Shown: piece after piece, positions 53,309 through 62,904 of the stretch | How positions within the stretch are numbered: the stretch's first letter is position 1 | How the letters are laid out: each line of letters starts with the position of its first letter | Source of the DNA: Modicisalibacter radicis | Lineage (GTDB): Bacteria > Pseudomonadota > Gammaproteobacteria > Pseudomonadales > Halomonadaceae | Assembly (NCBI RefSeq): GCF_900961225.1 | Contig: NZ_CAAHFN010000051.1 | Coordinates: forward strand, 1 to 64,000 | DNA: 64,000 nt | Direction of reading: 5' to 3' | Program-made: the position numbers and the translations under genes | Notes under the pieces: model-generated | Told to the model about the DNA's origin: nothing | The model's database searches: none | The model's input: only the letters and a program-made list of their open reading frames with translations

Positions 53309-54070
53309 ATGCAATTGACCGAGCGTACCTTTCTGATCACCGGCGCCGCCTCGGGGCTGGGGGCGGCGACCGCCGAACGGCTGGTGGCCGGCGGCGCGCG
53401 AGTGATCCTCTGCGACCTCAGCGAGGCCGTCGAGGCGCTTGCCGAGCGGCTGGGCGACGCGGCGCGGGCATGTCGCGGCGACGTCACCGACGGCGATGCC
53501 ATGCAGGCGGCGGTGGATCTCGCCGTCGCCCGGGGCGGGCTGCATGGCGTGGTGCATTGTGCCGGGGTGGTCAGCGTCGCCAAGCTGCTCGATCGCGACG
53601 GCAATCCGGCGGATATCGAGGCTTTCAAGCGAACCATCGACATCAATCTGGTGGGCACCTTCAACGTGCTGCGTCTGGCCGCGGCGGCGATGGCCCGCAA
53701 CGAACCCGAAGGCGAGGATGGCGAACGCGGGGTGATCATCGACACCGCGTCGATCGCCGCCTTCGACGGCCAGGTGGGCCAGGCCGCCTACAGCGCCTCC
53801 AAGGCCGGGGTGGCGGGCATGACGCTGCCGCTGGCCCGCGAGCTGTCGCGCCACGGCATCCGGGTGATGACCATCGCGCCGGGCGTGTTCGAGACGCCGA
53901 TGATGGCGGGCATTCCCGACGAGGCTGTCGCCGCGCTGTCGTCTGCCGTGCCGTTTCCCAAGCGCCTGGGGCGGGCCACCGAATTCGCCGCGCTGGCCGA
54001 GCAGATCGTCACCAACGTCATGCTCAACGGCGAGACCATTCGTCTCGATGGAGGTATCCGCATGCAGTGA
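53309..54070 (+). CDS. SDR-family 3-hydroxyacyl-CoA dehydrogenase (HSD17B10-like)
   Basis: A 253-residue short-chain dehydrogenase. TGAASGLG (11-18) binds NAD, and the catalytic set is Ser148, Tyr161 and Lys165 (YSASK). The insertion around [18 protein letters not shown] is typical of type 10 17-beta-HSD/2-methyl-3-hydroxybutyryl-CoA dehydrogenases, which oxidise 3-hydroxyacyl-CoA in isoleucine or fatty-acid breakdown. GGAGA lies nine bases before the ATG. The next gene on the strand is an acyl-CoA dehydrogenase. Confidence 0.88.
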   Translation: MQLTERTFLITGAASGLGAATAERLVAGGARVILCDLSEAVEALAERLGDAARACRGDVTDGDAMQAAVDLAVARGGLHGVVHCAGVVSVAKLLDRDGNPADIEAFKRTIDINLVGTFNVLRLAAAAMARNEPEGEDGERGVIIDTASIAAFDGQVGQAAYSASKAGVAGMTLPLARELSRHGIRVMTIAPGVFETPMMAGIPDEAVAALSSAVPFPKRLGRATEFAALAEQIVTNVMLNGETIRLDGGIRMQ

Positions 54071-54116
54071 ACAGGGAAGAGGGAAGATCCTCTTAAGGCC
54101 CGCGGCGAAATTTAAA

Positions 54117-54169
54117 CGAACGCTTGACTCGATGAGCTTGGCGGCGCTAATTTCAAACATATGTTTGAA
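54117..54169. promoter_or_regulatory. Operators before the acyl-CoA dehydrogenase: TetR-like decamer and PsrA-type palindrome
   Basis: CGAACGCTTG (54117-54126) is a reverse-strand, one-mismatch copy of the decamer found before tetR and the SDR gene. TTCAAACATATGTTTGAA (54152-54169) is a perfect 18-base palindrome that fits the PsrA site pattern (CAAAC-N2-4-GTTTG). It lies 40 bases before the ATG, where a repressor would block initiation. Confidence 0.65.
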
Positions 54170-54208
54170 CGCGGCCAGGCCGCGTCGCGCCCATTCGAGG
54201 AGACCCCC

Positions 54209-56020
54209 ATGCCCGACTATCAGGCCCCGCTGCGCGATCTGCGCTTCGTGATGAACGAGATGCTCGACTATCCCGGTCACTATGCCGGCCTGGCGAACGG
54301 TAGCGAGGCCACGCCCGACATCGTCGACGCGATTCTCGAGGAGGGGGGGCGCTTCGCCCGTGACGTGTTGCTGCCGCTCAACCAGCGCGGCGACCAGCAG
54401 GGTTGCGTGCTCGAAGGCGGCGAGGTCAAGGCCCCGCAGGGCTTCAAGGAGGCCTATGCCCAGTACGTCGACGGCGGCTGGCCGGGCCTGGCGGCCGAGC
54501 CCGAATTCGGCGGCCAGGGCCTGCCGGCGTCGCTGAACCTGGCGCTGTCGGAGATGATCTGCTCGAGCAACCTGGCGTGGGGCATGTACCCGGGGCTGTC
54601 CCACGGTGCCGCCGACGCGCTGCGCCATCACGGCAGCGATGCCCAGAAGGCCACCTACCTGAGCAAGCTGGTCGAGGGCGTATGGACCGGCACCATGTGC
54701 CTGACCGAGCCGCACTGCGGTACCGACCTGGGATTGATCAAGACCCGTGCGATCCCCGCCGACGATGACGGCTACCTGATCACCGGCACCAAGATCTTCA
54801 TCTCCGCCGGCGAGCACGACCTGACCGAGAACATCGTCCATCTGGTGCTGGCCAAGCTGCCCGACGCGCCGCAAGGGTCGCGGGGCATCTCGCTGTTCGT
54901 GGTACCCAAGTTCCTTCCCGACGCCGCGGGCAACATCGGCGAGCGCAACGGCGTCAGCTGCGGCTCGCTGGAACACAAGATGGGCATCCATGGTAACGCC
55001 ACCTGCGTGATGAACTTCGACGCCGCCAAGGGCTACCTGGTGGGGCCGGAACACAAGGGGCTGGCGTGCATGTTCACGATGATGAACGAGGCGCGTATCG
55101 GCGTGGGCATCCAGGGGCTGGGCCTGATGGAAGCGAGTTTCCAGAATGCCCTGGCCTATGCCCGCGATCGCCTGCAGATGCGCGCGCTGTCGGGAACCAA
55201 GGCCGCCGACAAGCCGGCCGATCCGATCATCGTGCACCCCGACGTGCGACGCATGCTGCTGACCCAGAAGGCGCTGGCCGAGGGCGGCCGGATGCTGGTG
55301 ATGTACACCGGCCAGCTCGTCGATCTGGCCGAACACGCGACCGACGCCGCCGAGCGCGAGCGCGCCGAGACCCTGCTCGGCCTGCTCACGCCGATCGTCA
55401 AGGCGTTTCTTACCGAGCTGGGCTTCGAGGCTACCAACGAGGGCGTGCAGGTGTTCGGCGGCCACGGCTTCATCGCCGAGTGGGGCATGGAACAGTTCGT
55501 CCGCGACGCCCGGATCACGCGGCTCTACGAGGGCACCACCGGCATCCAGGCGCTCGATCTGCTGGGTCGCAAGGTGCTGATGAGCCAGGGTGAAACGCTC
55601 AAGGTCTTCACCCGGGAGATCCACAAGTTCTGCCAGGCGCAGGCCGGCCGCAGCGAGCTCGAGGCGTATGTCGAGCCGCTGTCCCGGCTCAACGCCGAGT
55701 GGGGCGAGCTGACCATGGCGGTGGGCATGAAGGCCATGAACGACCGCGAAGAGGTGGGCGCGGCGAGCGTCGACTACCTGCTCTATTCGGGCTATGTCAC
55801 GCTGGCCTACCTGTGGGCGCGCGCCGCGGACACTGCCAGCCGGGCACTCGCCGCGGGCGACGGCGACGCGGCGTTCTATCGTGCCAAGCTGGCGACCGCG
55901 GATTTCTACTTCCAGCGCCTGCTGCCGCGTACCCGCGCCCATGCCGAGATGATTCGTGCCGGTGGTGCCTCGCTGATGGCGCTGAGTGCCGAGGAGTTCG
56001 GCCTCGGCTTCGAGCCCTGA
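54209..56020 (+). CDS. Acyl-CoA dehydrogenase, long FadE/DmdC type
   Basis: A 603-residue FAD enzyme for the first step of beta-oxidation. The MCLTEPHCGTDLG and GTKIFISAGEHD segments bind substrate and FAD, and the catalytic Glu lies in RLYEGTTGIQALD. A C-terminal extension of about 130 residues marks the long class that includes Pseudomonas FadE1/FadE2 and DmdC. ATG 54209 with GAGGAG is preferred over 54161, which lies inside the operator palindrome. Chain-length preference cannot be read from the sequence. Followed by a strong terminator. Confidence 0.92.
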   Translation: MPDYQAPLRDLRFVMNEMLDYPGHYAGLANGSEATPDIVDAILEEGGRFARDVLLPLNQRGDQQGCVLEGGEVKAPQGFKEAYAQYVDGGWPGLAAEPEFGGQGLPASLNLALSEMICSSNLAWGMYPGLSHGAADALRHHGSDAQKATYLSKLVEGVWTGTMCLTEPHCGTDLGLIKTRAIPADDDGYLITGTKIFISAGEHDLTENIVHLVLAKLPDAPQGSRGISLFVVPKFLPDAAGNIGERNGVSCGSLEHKMGIHGNATCVMNFDAAKGYLVGPEHKGLACMFTMMNEARIGVGIQGLGLMEASFQNALAYARDRLQMRALSGTKAADKPADPIIVHPDVRRMLLTQKALAEGGRMLVMYTGQLVDLAEHATDAAERERAETLLGLLTPIVKAFLTELGFEATNEGVQVFGGHGFIAEWGMEQFVRDARITRLYEGTTGIQALDLLGRKVLMSQGETLKVFTREIHKFCQAQAGRSELEAYVEPLSRLNAEWGELTMAVGMKAMNDREEVGAASVDYLLYSGYVTLAYLWARAADTASRALAAGDGDAAFYRAKLATADFYFQRLLPRTRAHAEMIRAGGASLMALSAEEFGLGFEP

Positions 56021-56071
56021 AGCGCCGAACGGGTAACGCTGTCTTCGGGTCAGGCGCTCTGCTCCTTTCAG

Positions 56072-56095
56072 GCGGGCCTCGCGGCCCGCTTTTTT
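56072..56095 (+). terminator. Rho-independent terminator after the acyl-CoA dehydrogenase
   Basis: GCGGGCC (56072-56078) and GGCCCGC (56083-56089) form a seven-base stem with a TCGC loop, followed by T6 (56090-56095). It lies 52 bases after the stop. Confidence 0.9.
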
Positions 56096-56189
56096 GATGC
56101 CGCTTCAGCCATTGCATCGGTCGGCCAGGTTTGTCGTCGGCCCCGGAACGGGCCATCATGTGCGCACCGCAAAAAGCCAGGACGGCCCC

Positions 56190-57296
56190 ATGGATCATGA
56201 CGTCGACGACAGCAAGCGCAGCATCCCCCTCAACCTGACGCTGACCCTGGCGGCACTGGTCATCATCATCGCCGGCATGAAGCTCGGCGCCGACCTGCTG
56301 GTGCCGTTGATCCTGTCGCTGTTCATCGCGGTGATCTGCACCTCGCCGGTCCACTGGCTGTATCGCATGGGCCTGGGCCGCCGCAGTGCCGTACTGGTGA
56401 CCCTGCTGATCGCCGGGGTCTTCCTGGTGCTGCTGGGGTCGCTGCTGGCGGGCAGCTTCGCGACCTTCATGGAGGCGCTGCCCCAGCTCGAGGGCCAGTT
56501 GCACAAGCACTACCTGAGCCTGCTCAATTGGCTATCGAGCCTGGGGGTGTACATCCAGCCCAAGCGGATGTCCGAGTGGCTCGACCCGACCAGCGCCACG
56601 CAGATGGTGCCGACCTTCCTCGGCAGCCTGGGCAGCCTGTTGTCGCAGAGCGTGCTGATCATCCTGCTGGTGATCTTCATGCTCTTCGAGACCCTGGACT
56701 TTCGCAACAAGGTGGCGCAGTCGCTGGAGAATCCGGCGCCCAGCCTGCGGCGCTTCAACGAGTTCAGCTACAACCTCAAGCGCTATCTGGCGATCAAGAC
56801 GCTGATCAGCCTGGTCACCGGGGCCCTGGTGACCGTCGCCTGCCTGCTGCTGGGCGTGCAGTTTCCGCTGCTGTGGGGAACGCTGGCCTTCAGCCTCAAT
56901 TACATCCCCAACATCGGTTCGGCGCTGGCGGCGATACCCGCCGTGCTGCTGACGATGGTGATGCCCGACGGCGGGCTGGGCAAGGCGGGCATGCTCGCCG
57001 GCGCCTATCTGGGCATCAACTTCGTGATCGGCAACCTGATCGAACCGCGTGTCATGGGCAGGACGCTGGGCCTGTCGACGCTGGTCGCCTTCCTGTCGCT
57101 GGTGGTATGGGGCTGGATCCTGGGACCGGTGGGGATGTTGCTGTCGGTGCCGCTGACGATGACCCTGAAGATCGCGCTGAACAGTCACCCCGAAACGCGC
57201 TGGCTGGCGCGCATGCTGGGCGGAAGGCGGGAGTACGGCGATAAAGCGGTGAAAAAGCCATCGCCCCGGGGCGAACGGGACGATGGCGAGGGGTGA
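56190..57296 (+). CDS. AI-2E family transporter
   Basis: A 368-residue membrane protein with eight predicted segments. Family signatures are LVPLILSLFIAVICTSPV, NYIPNIGSALAAIPAVLL and GRTLGLSTLVAFLSLVVWGWILG in part. The family (TqsA/PerM) covers AI-2 export and Na+/H+ antiport in different members. Some PerM-like proteins of halophiles are antiporters, so the function is left open. AGGA lies eight bases before ATG 56190. Confidence 0.85.
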   Translation: MDHDVDDSKRSIPLNLTLTLAALVIIIAGMKLGADLLVPLILSLFIAVICTSPVHWLYRMGLGRRSAVLVTLLIAGVFLVLLGSLLAGSFATFMEALPQLEGQLHKHYLSLLNWLSSLGVYIQPKRMSEWLDPTSATQMVPTFLGSLGSLLSQSVLIILLVIFMLFETLDFRNKVAQSLENPAPSLRRFNEFSYNLKRYLAIKTLISLVTGALVTVACLLLGVQFPLLWGTLAFSLNYIPNIGSALAAIPAVLLTMVMPDGGLGKAGMLAGAYLGINFVIGNLIEPRVMGRTLGLSTLVAFLSLVVWGWILGPVGMLLSVPLTMTLKIALNSHPETRWLARMLGGRREYGDKAVKKPSPRGERDDGEG

Positions 57297-57302
57297 GTCC
57301 GG

Positions 57303-57626
57303 TCAGGCGTTCTGGTCGATGAACTGGACCAGCTGCGACTTGGACTGCGCGCCGACCAGCGAGGCGACCTTGGCGCCCGACTTGAACAGCATGACGGTGG
57401 GAACGCCGCGTACGCCATGATCGGCGGCGATGTCCGGCGCGTCGTCGACATTGACGCTGACCACCTTGAGGTTATCGGCCTTCTCGTCGGCGACTTCCTC
57501 GATCACTGGCGCCATCATCTTGCACGGGCCGCACCAGGGCGCCCAGAACTTCAGCAGGACGGGCTTGTCGGCCCCGAGGACCTCCTGCTCGAAGTTGGCT
57601 GTGGTGACATCGACGTTGTTAGCCAT
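57303..57626 (-). CDS. trxA: Thioredoxin 1
   Basis: A 107-residue classical thioredoxin with the active site WCGPC (residues 31-35), the buried Asp region (VLLKFWAP) and the cis-Pro loop GVPTVMLF. It reduces protein disulfides and serves as electron donor for PAPS reductase, encoded 1.3 kb away. GGAGAG lies before ATG 57626; the longer antisense-to-cysB frame upstream is not coding. Convergent with the AI-2E gene, divergent from cysB. Confidence 0.96.
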   Translation of the reverse strand: MANNVDVTTANFEQEVLGADKPVLLKFWAPWCGPCKMMAPVIEEVADEKADNLKVVSVNVDDAPDIAADHGVRGVPTVMLFKSGAKVASLVGAQSKSQLVQFIDQNA

Positions 57627-57753
57627 GTATCTCTCCAGATTGCTTGCGCTCATCACTAGCGTAGTCGACCGATGGTAGCTGGCGGCTTTCGGGCTGGCAA
57701 ATACACGTTGCCATGCCGTCCCATAGGCGATCGCTATGAAAGGCCGGACCGTC

Positions 57754-57782
57754 TTGCCGCCGGCTTTCGCGCCGACTATGAT
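57754..57782 (+). promoter_or_regulatory. Sigma70-type promoter of cysB
   Basis: TTGCCG (57754-57759) and TATGAT (57777-57782) are spaced by exactly 17 bp, 111 bases upstream of the cysB ATG. The AT-rich stretch just after the start site (57787-57836, with ATATGCCATAAAG) is a likely place for CysB autorepression. Confidence 0.6.
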
Positions 57783-57848
57783 GCCTTTTATATGCCATAA
57801 AGTAATCGGTTTAAAGAGTTTTAGTTCCTCAGGGAATTTCGTGCGTGA

Positions 57849-58865
<1,017 letters not shown>

Positions 58866-58885
58866 CCTCGCAAGGCGCGGCCATG

Positions 58886-58910
58886 AAAAAACCGCCGCGG
58901 CGGTTTTTTT
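58886..58910. terminator. Bidirectional terminator between cysB and cysH
   Basis: A6 (58886-58891), the palindrome CCGCCGCGGCGG (58892-58903) and T7 (58904-58910) form a symmetrical intrinsic terminator. It can end cysB on the plus strand and cysH on the minus strand, whose stops flank it. Confidence 0.9.
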
Positions 58911-58932
58911 CAGTGCGTGAGGGGCGGGGCGT

Positions 58933-59553
58933 TCAGTGTTGCAGGTGCAGGCCGCACTCGCGCTTGTCCTCGACCTTGGTGGGGTCGAAGTAGTCGAAGT
59001 TGTTGGGCAGGTCATGGCGTTGCAGGTACTGGTACATGTCCTTGGCGGTCCAGTGCAGTACCGGCGCGACCTTGATCAGCCCGGCGGCGTTGACCGAGAC
59101 TGGCTGCATCTGCGAACGCTCGGCGGTGTCCTCGGCGCGCAGCGCGGTGAGCCAGACCTGCGGGTCCATCTCGCGCAGCGCACGCGCGAACGGCTCGAGC
59201 TTGACCTCTTCGGTGAAGGCGGCGTGACGCGGATCATCGATATCCGGCAGCGGCCCGTCGACGGCTTCGCGATGGGCCCGCGAGCGGCGCGGATGGTAGA
59301 TCGTCAGGTTCAGCGACAGCCGCCTGGCGACTTCGTCGGCGAAGCGGTAGGTCGCCTCGGTGTTGTAACCGGAATCCATCCACACCACGGGGATGTCCGG
59401 TTGCACCTGGGTCGCCATGTGCAGGATCACCGCTTCGAAGGGCCGGAAGTTGGTGGTGCAGATGGCGCGCTTGTCGAGACTCAGCGCCCAGCGCGTCAGC
59501 TCTTGCGGGTCGTGGCCCAGCTGTTCGTTGATCGCGTCGATGTTCAGGTTCAT
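58933..59553 (-). CDS. cysH: Phosphoadenosine phosphosulfate reductase family protein
   Basis: A 206-residue reductase of the CysH family. The PP-loop region is ICTTNFRPFEAVILH, then DIPVVWMDSGYNTEATYRFADE in part, and the catalytic C-terminal motif KRECGLH (Cys200). The paired CC and CxxC cysteines of [4Fe-4S] APS reductases are absent, so it should be the thioredoxin-dependent PAPS type. It is shorter than E. coli CysH (244), and its PP-loop lacks the usual SxSFG pattern. Neighbours trxA and cysB support the role. Confidence 0.85.
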   Translation of the reverse strand: MNLNIDAINEQLGHDPQELTRWALSLDKRAICTTNFRPFEAVILHMATQVQPDIPVVWMDSGYNTEATYRFADEVARRLSLNLTIYHPRRSRAHREAVDGPLPDIDDPRHAAFTEEVKLEPFARALREMDPQVWLTALRAEDTAERSQMQPVSVNAAGLIKVAPVLHWTAKDMYQYLQRHDLPNNFDYFDPTKVEDKRECGLHLQH

Positions 59554-59638
59554 GCCGTCTCCTGGAATCGATGGAGGTCCTCCCCGAATGCCCCCACGTT
59601 AGCAGAGCCTCGAGCCGCTTCCCCAATACCGTTTGGTT

Positions 59639-59672
59639 CGAACCTTATATAGCCGAACCGAAGGTTGCGGTG
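59639..59672 (-). promoter_or_regulatory. Candidate activated promoter region of cysH
   Basis: On the minus strand TATAAG (59649-59644) resembles a -10 box with no good -35 box. CGAACC occurs twice, 15 bases apart (59639-59644 and 59654-59659). A weak -35 would fit a CysB-activated promoter. Low certainty. Confidence 0.25.
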
Positions 59673-59692
59673 TTCAGTTAGAACTCGATGAG

Positions 59693-61051
59693 CTAGCTCC
59701 GGTGGGATGCGCCGAGTGCCTCCATCAGCCGTTCGATCTTGGCCAGCGTCTCCTGGTACTCCTCCTCCTCGTCGGAGTCGGCGACCAGCCCGCCGCCGCC
59801 CCAGATGTGCAGTCTTCCGGCGTCGGCGACCAGACTGCGAATGGCGATCGAGGTATCCATGTGGCCGCGCACGTCGACATAGCCGAGGCTGCCGCAGTAC
59901 AGGCTGCGCCGGCTGGGCTCGAGCTCGTCGATGATCTGCATCGCCCGCACCTTGGGCGCGCCGGTGATCGAGCCGCCGGGAAAGGCGGCGGCCAGCAGGT
60001 CGAGCGGGGTGCGGCCGGTGGCCAGTTCGCCGCGGACCACGCTGACCAGATGATGCACGTTGGCGTAGCTTTCCAGGCCGCAGAGCTGCGGCACCCGCAC
60101 GCTGCCCGGCCGACATACCCGACCCAGGTCGTTGCGCAGCAGATCGACGATCATCACGTTCTCGGCGCGATCCTTGGCGCTGGCCTGCAGGTCGTCGGCC
60201 AGGGCGCGGTCCTCGGCGGGGGTCGCGCCGCGCGCGCGGGTACCCTTGATCGGGCGGGCCTCGACCCGGCCGTCGCGGACCGCCAGAAAGCGTTCCGGCG
60301 ACAGCGACAGCACGGCCTTGTCGTCCCAGGCCAGGTAGCCGGCGAACGGCGTGGGCGTGGCACGGCGCAGGCGTCGGTAGGCCTGCCAGGTGCTGCCGGA
60401 ATAAGCCGCGCTGAAACGCTGGGCGAGATTGATCTGGTAGCAGTCGCCGGCATGGATGTAGTGCTGGACCCGGCGGAAGCGCCGGCCATAGGCGGCCCGA
60501 TCGAGCTCGGCGGCGAACGCCTCGCGCAGCTGGAAGTCGTCCTCCATGGCGGGCGCAGCGGCCAGCCAGGCAAGCACCTGGGCGCGGCGCTCGGGCGTGG
60601 CGACCAGCCAGGCCTGCCGGGCGTGGTGATCCTCGATCACCGCCCAGTCGTACAGTCCCAGGCGGCACAGCGGCAGGGTGTCGACGGCCCGGGCGTGACC
60701 GGGCAGCGGCTCGAGCTGGCGGTTGAGTTCGTAGCTCCAGTAGCCGATCAGCCCGCCGAGAAACGGCAGTTCGCTGTCCGGCACAGCGAGGTCGAGGCTG
60801 TCGAGCAGTGCCTGCTGGGCGGCGAACGGCGCCTCGGGCAGCGTCACGGGCGGGTCGCAATGAATGCCGCCATCGGCGTCGATCTCCATCACCGCCAGCG
60901 GATCGCTGGCCAGGATGTCGTAGCGTCCGCCGGGCGCATCGGGGCGGCCGCTATCCAGCAGCACGGCGCCGGGGCGCGGGTGCAGCACGGCAAAACGCCG
61001 TGTCGGGTCGCCATGGTAGGGCAGCGGGACGATGTCGAGTCGGGAGGTCAT
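59693..61051 (-). CDS. pabB: Aminodeoxychorismate synthase component I (PabB)
   Basis: A 452-residue chorismate-utilising enzyme making 4-amino-4-deoxychorismate for folate. Key motifs are GDCYQINLAQRF, PIKGTRARG (the Lys distinguishes PabB from anthranilate synthase, which has PIAGT), NVMIVDLLRNDLGRV, FPGGSITGAPK and the C-terminal GGGLVADSDEEEEY. The glutaminase partner PabA is not in the window. GGAGGTCATT-type context surrounds the ATG at 61051. It lies upstream of cysH with a 139-base gap. Confidence 0.94.
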   Translation of the reverse strand: MTSRLDIVPLPYHGDPTRRFAVLHPRPGAVLLDSGRPDAPGGRYDILASDPLAVMEIDADGGIHCDPPVTLPEAPFAAQQALLDSLDLAVPDSELPFLGGLIGYWSYELNRQLEPLPGHARAVDTLPLCRLGLYDWAVIEDHHARQAWLVATPERRAQVLAWLAAAPAMEDDFQLREAFAAELDRAAYGRRFRRVQHYIHAGDCYQINLAQRFSAAYSGSTWQAYRRLRRATPTPFAGYLAWDDKAVLSLSPERFLAVRDGRVEARPIKGTRARGATPAEDRALADDLQASAKDRAENVMIVDLLRNDLGRVCRPGSVRVPQLCGLESYANVHHLVSVVRGELATGRTPLDLLAAAFPGGSITGAPKVRAMQIIDELEPSRRSLYCGSLGYVDVRGHMDTSIAIRSLVADAGRLHIWGGGGLVADSDEEEEYQETLAKIERLMEALGASHRS

Positions 61052-61179
61052 TGCCTGAAAGCCGCACGCTGAAGGAGCGGTCCATTCTATCAGTCGGTTA
61101 TCGCGAGTGGGCGTTTGTCGACGCCGGGCGGCGTGGCGATAATGGCGCCTCGTTCAGGATCCGCAGGTGAGGGCTTTCC

Positions 61180-62037
61180 ATGCATGCCGACTTCGTGCTG
61201 CACCAGGGCGTGCTGCGCCGCCCCGACCAGCACTGCGCCTGGCGCCGCCTCGAGCGCGTCGATGGCCGTGGGCGCGGCACGCTGCTGCTGCTGCATGGCG
61301 CGGGCGTGGCCGGCGAGCTGACCTGGGGCGCGATGGTCGGTTACCTGGACGCCTGGCGGACCCTGCTGATCCCCGACTTGCGCGGCATGGGCCAGACCCA
61401 CGACCCCGATCACGGCGAGCGACCCTTCGAGCTCGATGCGGTGGTCGGCGACGTGCTGGCGCTGCTCGACGCGCAGGGCGCCGAGCGCCTGACGGTGGTC
61501 GGCTATTCGTTCGGCGGGCTGGTGGCGATGCGCCTCAAGCAGTGCCTGGGCGAGCGTATCGACGGCCTGGGCCTGCTCGAGCCGGCGCTGCTCGAGCGGG
61601 CCGATCATGCCGCCATGGTCGAGGTGCGCCGGGATTACGCCGAGGCCGCCCGGCACCTGCGTGACGCCGCCGACCCCGGCGCCGGAATCGGTGCATTCCT
61701 CGACCTGATCGCTCCCCACCGGACCCGCAATCCGCGTGCCGAACGGCTCTCTCATCGTCGGCTGGCACGGCGCCCGCTGGGCTTCGCCAATGCCCTGGAC
61801 TGCGTGACCCGGGCGGTCCATCAGTTCGATCGCGAGGCGCTGCTCGCCGCTCAGCGCAATGTGCTCAGCCTGGTCGGCGGCAACAGCCTCGAAGCCATGA
61901 AGCGCTACCATGCCGCGCTCGACGGCACCCGGGACGACTGGTGCTTCGCCGAGGTGCCGGGGACCGATCATTCGCTGCCGTTCCAGAAGCCGCGGCGCAT
62001 CGGCGAGCTGCTGGTCGCGCATCGGTCAGCTTGCTGA
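61180..62037 (+). CDS. Alpha/beta-fold hydrolase
   Basis: A 285-residue hydrolase. HGAG (39-42) supplies the oxyanion hole, Ser110 in GYSFGG is the nucleophile, and VPGTDHSLPF near residue 268 holds the catalytic His. The acid is likely within PALLERADH or thereabouts but is not certain. Substrate unknown. The GntR-prpB unit follows after an operator region; the gene may or may not be part of it. Confidence 0.82.
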   Translation: MHADFVLHQGVLRRPDQHCAWRRLERVDGRGRGTLLLLHGAGVAGELTWGAMVGYLDAWRTLLIPDLRGMGQTHDPDHGERPFELDAVVGDVLALLDAQGAERLTVVGYSFGGLVAMRLKQCLGERIDGLGLLEPALLERADHAAMVEVRRDYAEAARHLRDAADPGAGIGAFLDLIAPHRTRNPRAERLSHRRLARRPLGFANALDCVTRAVHQFDREALLAAQRNVLSLVGGNSLEAMKRYHAALDGTRDDWCFAEVPGTDHSLPFQKPRRIGELLVAHRSAC

Positions 62038-62041
62038 AAGA

Positions 62042-62168
62042 TTGTCGACAACCGGTCCGGAAAACCTTGCCTGCGGCTAGCCAAAAGGCGTAGCGATTTA
62101 TTTCGGCGCGGGATTGACGGGCTGACGACCGCTGGCTAGAGTGCTTACTCCCATCGATTGTCGACAAT
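62042..62168. promoter_or_regulatory. Two identical TTGTCGACAA operators before the GntR gene
   Basis: TTGTCGACAA occurs at 62042-62051 and 62158-62167; the second is part of the perfect dodecamer ATTGTCGACAAT (62157-62168). The centres are 116 bp apart, close to 11 helical turns. This dyad is of the type bound by FCD-class GntR proteins. Autoregulation by the adjacent regulator, possibly with DNA looping, is inferred. Confidence 0.65.
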
Positions 62169-62181
62169 GGTAAGCAGAACC

Positions 62182-62904
62182 ATGCAAGACAGCGACGTAC
62201 CCGAAGTCCGCACGCTTGCCGAGCGGGTCTTCAACCAGCTACAGGACGCCATCGTGCGTGGCGAGTTGGCCCCGGGCACCAAGATCACCGAGCCGGGGCT
62301 CGCCACCGCCTACGGTATCTCGCGCGGGCCGCTGCGCGAGGCGATGCGCCGCCTCGAGACCCATCGTCTGATCGAACGGGTGCCGCACGTCGGCGCGCGG
62401 GTGGTCAAGCTGTCGATGAGGGAACTGCTCGAGCTGTTCGACGTGCGCGAGGCGATGGAGAGCATGGCCGCGCGGCTCGCCGCCCGCCACATGAGCGCCG
62501 AGGAGATCGCCGGGCTACGCGAGGTGCTGGCGGTCCACGAGCGCCAGACCGACCTGTCGCGCGGCGAGGCCTACTACCAGCGCGAGGGCGATCTCGACTT
62601 CCACTATCGCATCGTGCTCGGCAGCCACAACCGCATGCTGATGACGCTGCTGTGCGACGACCTCTACTATCTGGTGCGGCTGTACCGCACCCAGTTCAGC
62701 GCCAGCGGCGCACGGCCGCAGCGGGCGTTCGTCGAGCACCACCGCATCGTCGACGCTATCGAGGCCGGCGACGAGGAGCTCGCCGAGCTGCTGATGCGCC
62801 GTCACGTCAGCGCCTCCCGCGAGAACGTCGCGCAACGCTATGCCGCGGTCCTCGAGGAGGAAGCCGCGACGACCGTGACCCCCATCCAGAGGAGATCGTC
62901 ATGA
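62182..62904 (+). CDS. GntR-family regulator (FCD type), likely control of the 2-methylcitrate genes
   Basis: A 240-residue regulator. The winged helix reads [19 protein letters not shown] and [22 protein letters not shown] in part; the FCD ligand domain holds the metal-ligand pattern D-x3-H...H...H ([24 protein letters not shown]). ATG 62182 is preferred; earlier in-frame starts (TTG 62158, ATG 62167) lie in the operator palindrome. Its stop overlaps the prpB start (ATGA), so it probably controls propionate catabolism. Confidence 0.87.
   Translation: MQDSDVPEVRTLAERVFNQLQDAIVRGELAPGTKITEPGLATAYGISRGPLREAMRRLETHRLIERVPHVGARVVKLSMRELLELFDVREAMESMAARLAARHMSAEEIAGLREVLAVHERQTDLSRGEAYYQREGDLDFHYRIVLGSHNRMLMTLLCDDLYYLVRLYRTQFSASGARPQRAFVEHHRIVDAIEAGDEELAELLMRRHVSASRENVAQRYAAVLEEEAATTVTPIQRRSS

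Noticed and set aside
53270..55942. A very long open frame on the minus strand (890 codons) opposite the SDR and acyl-CoA dehydrogenase genes
   Set aside because: It is antisense to two genes with clear catalytic motifs, has no recognisable domain, and long antisense frames are expected in GC-rich DNA with strong third-position bias.
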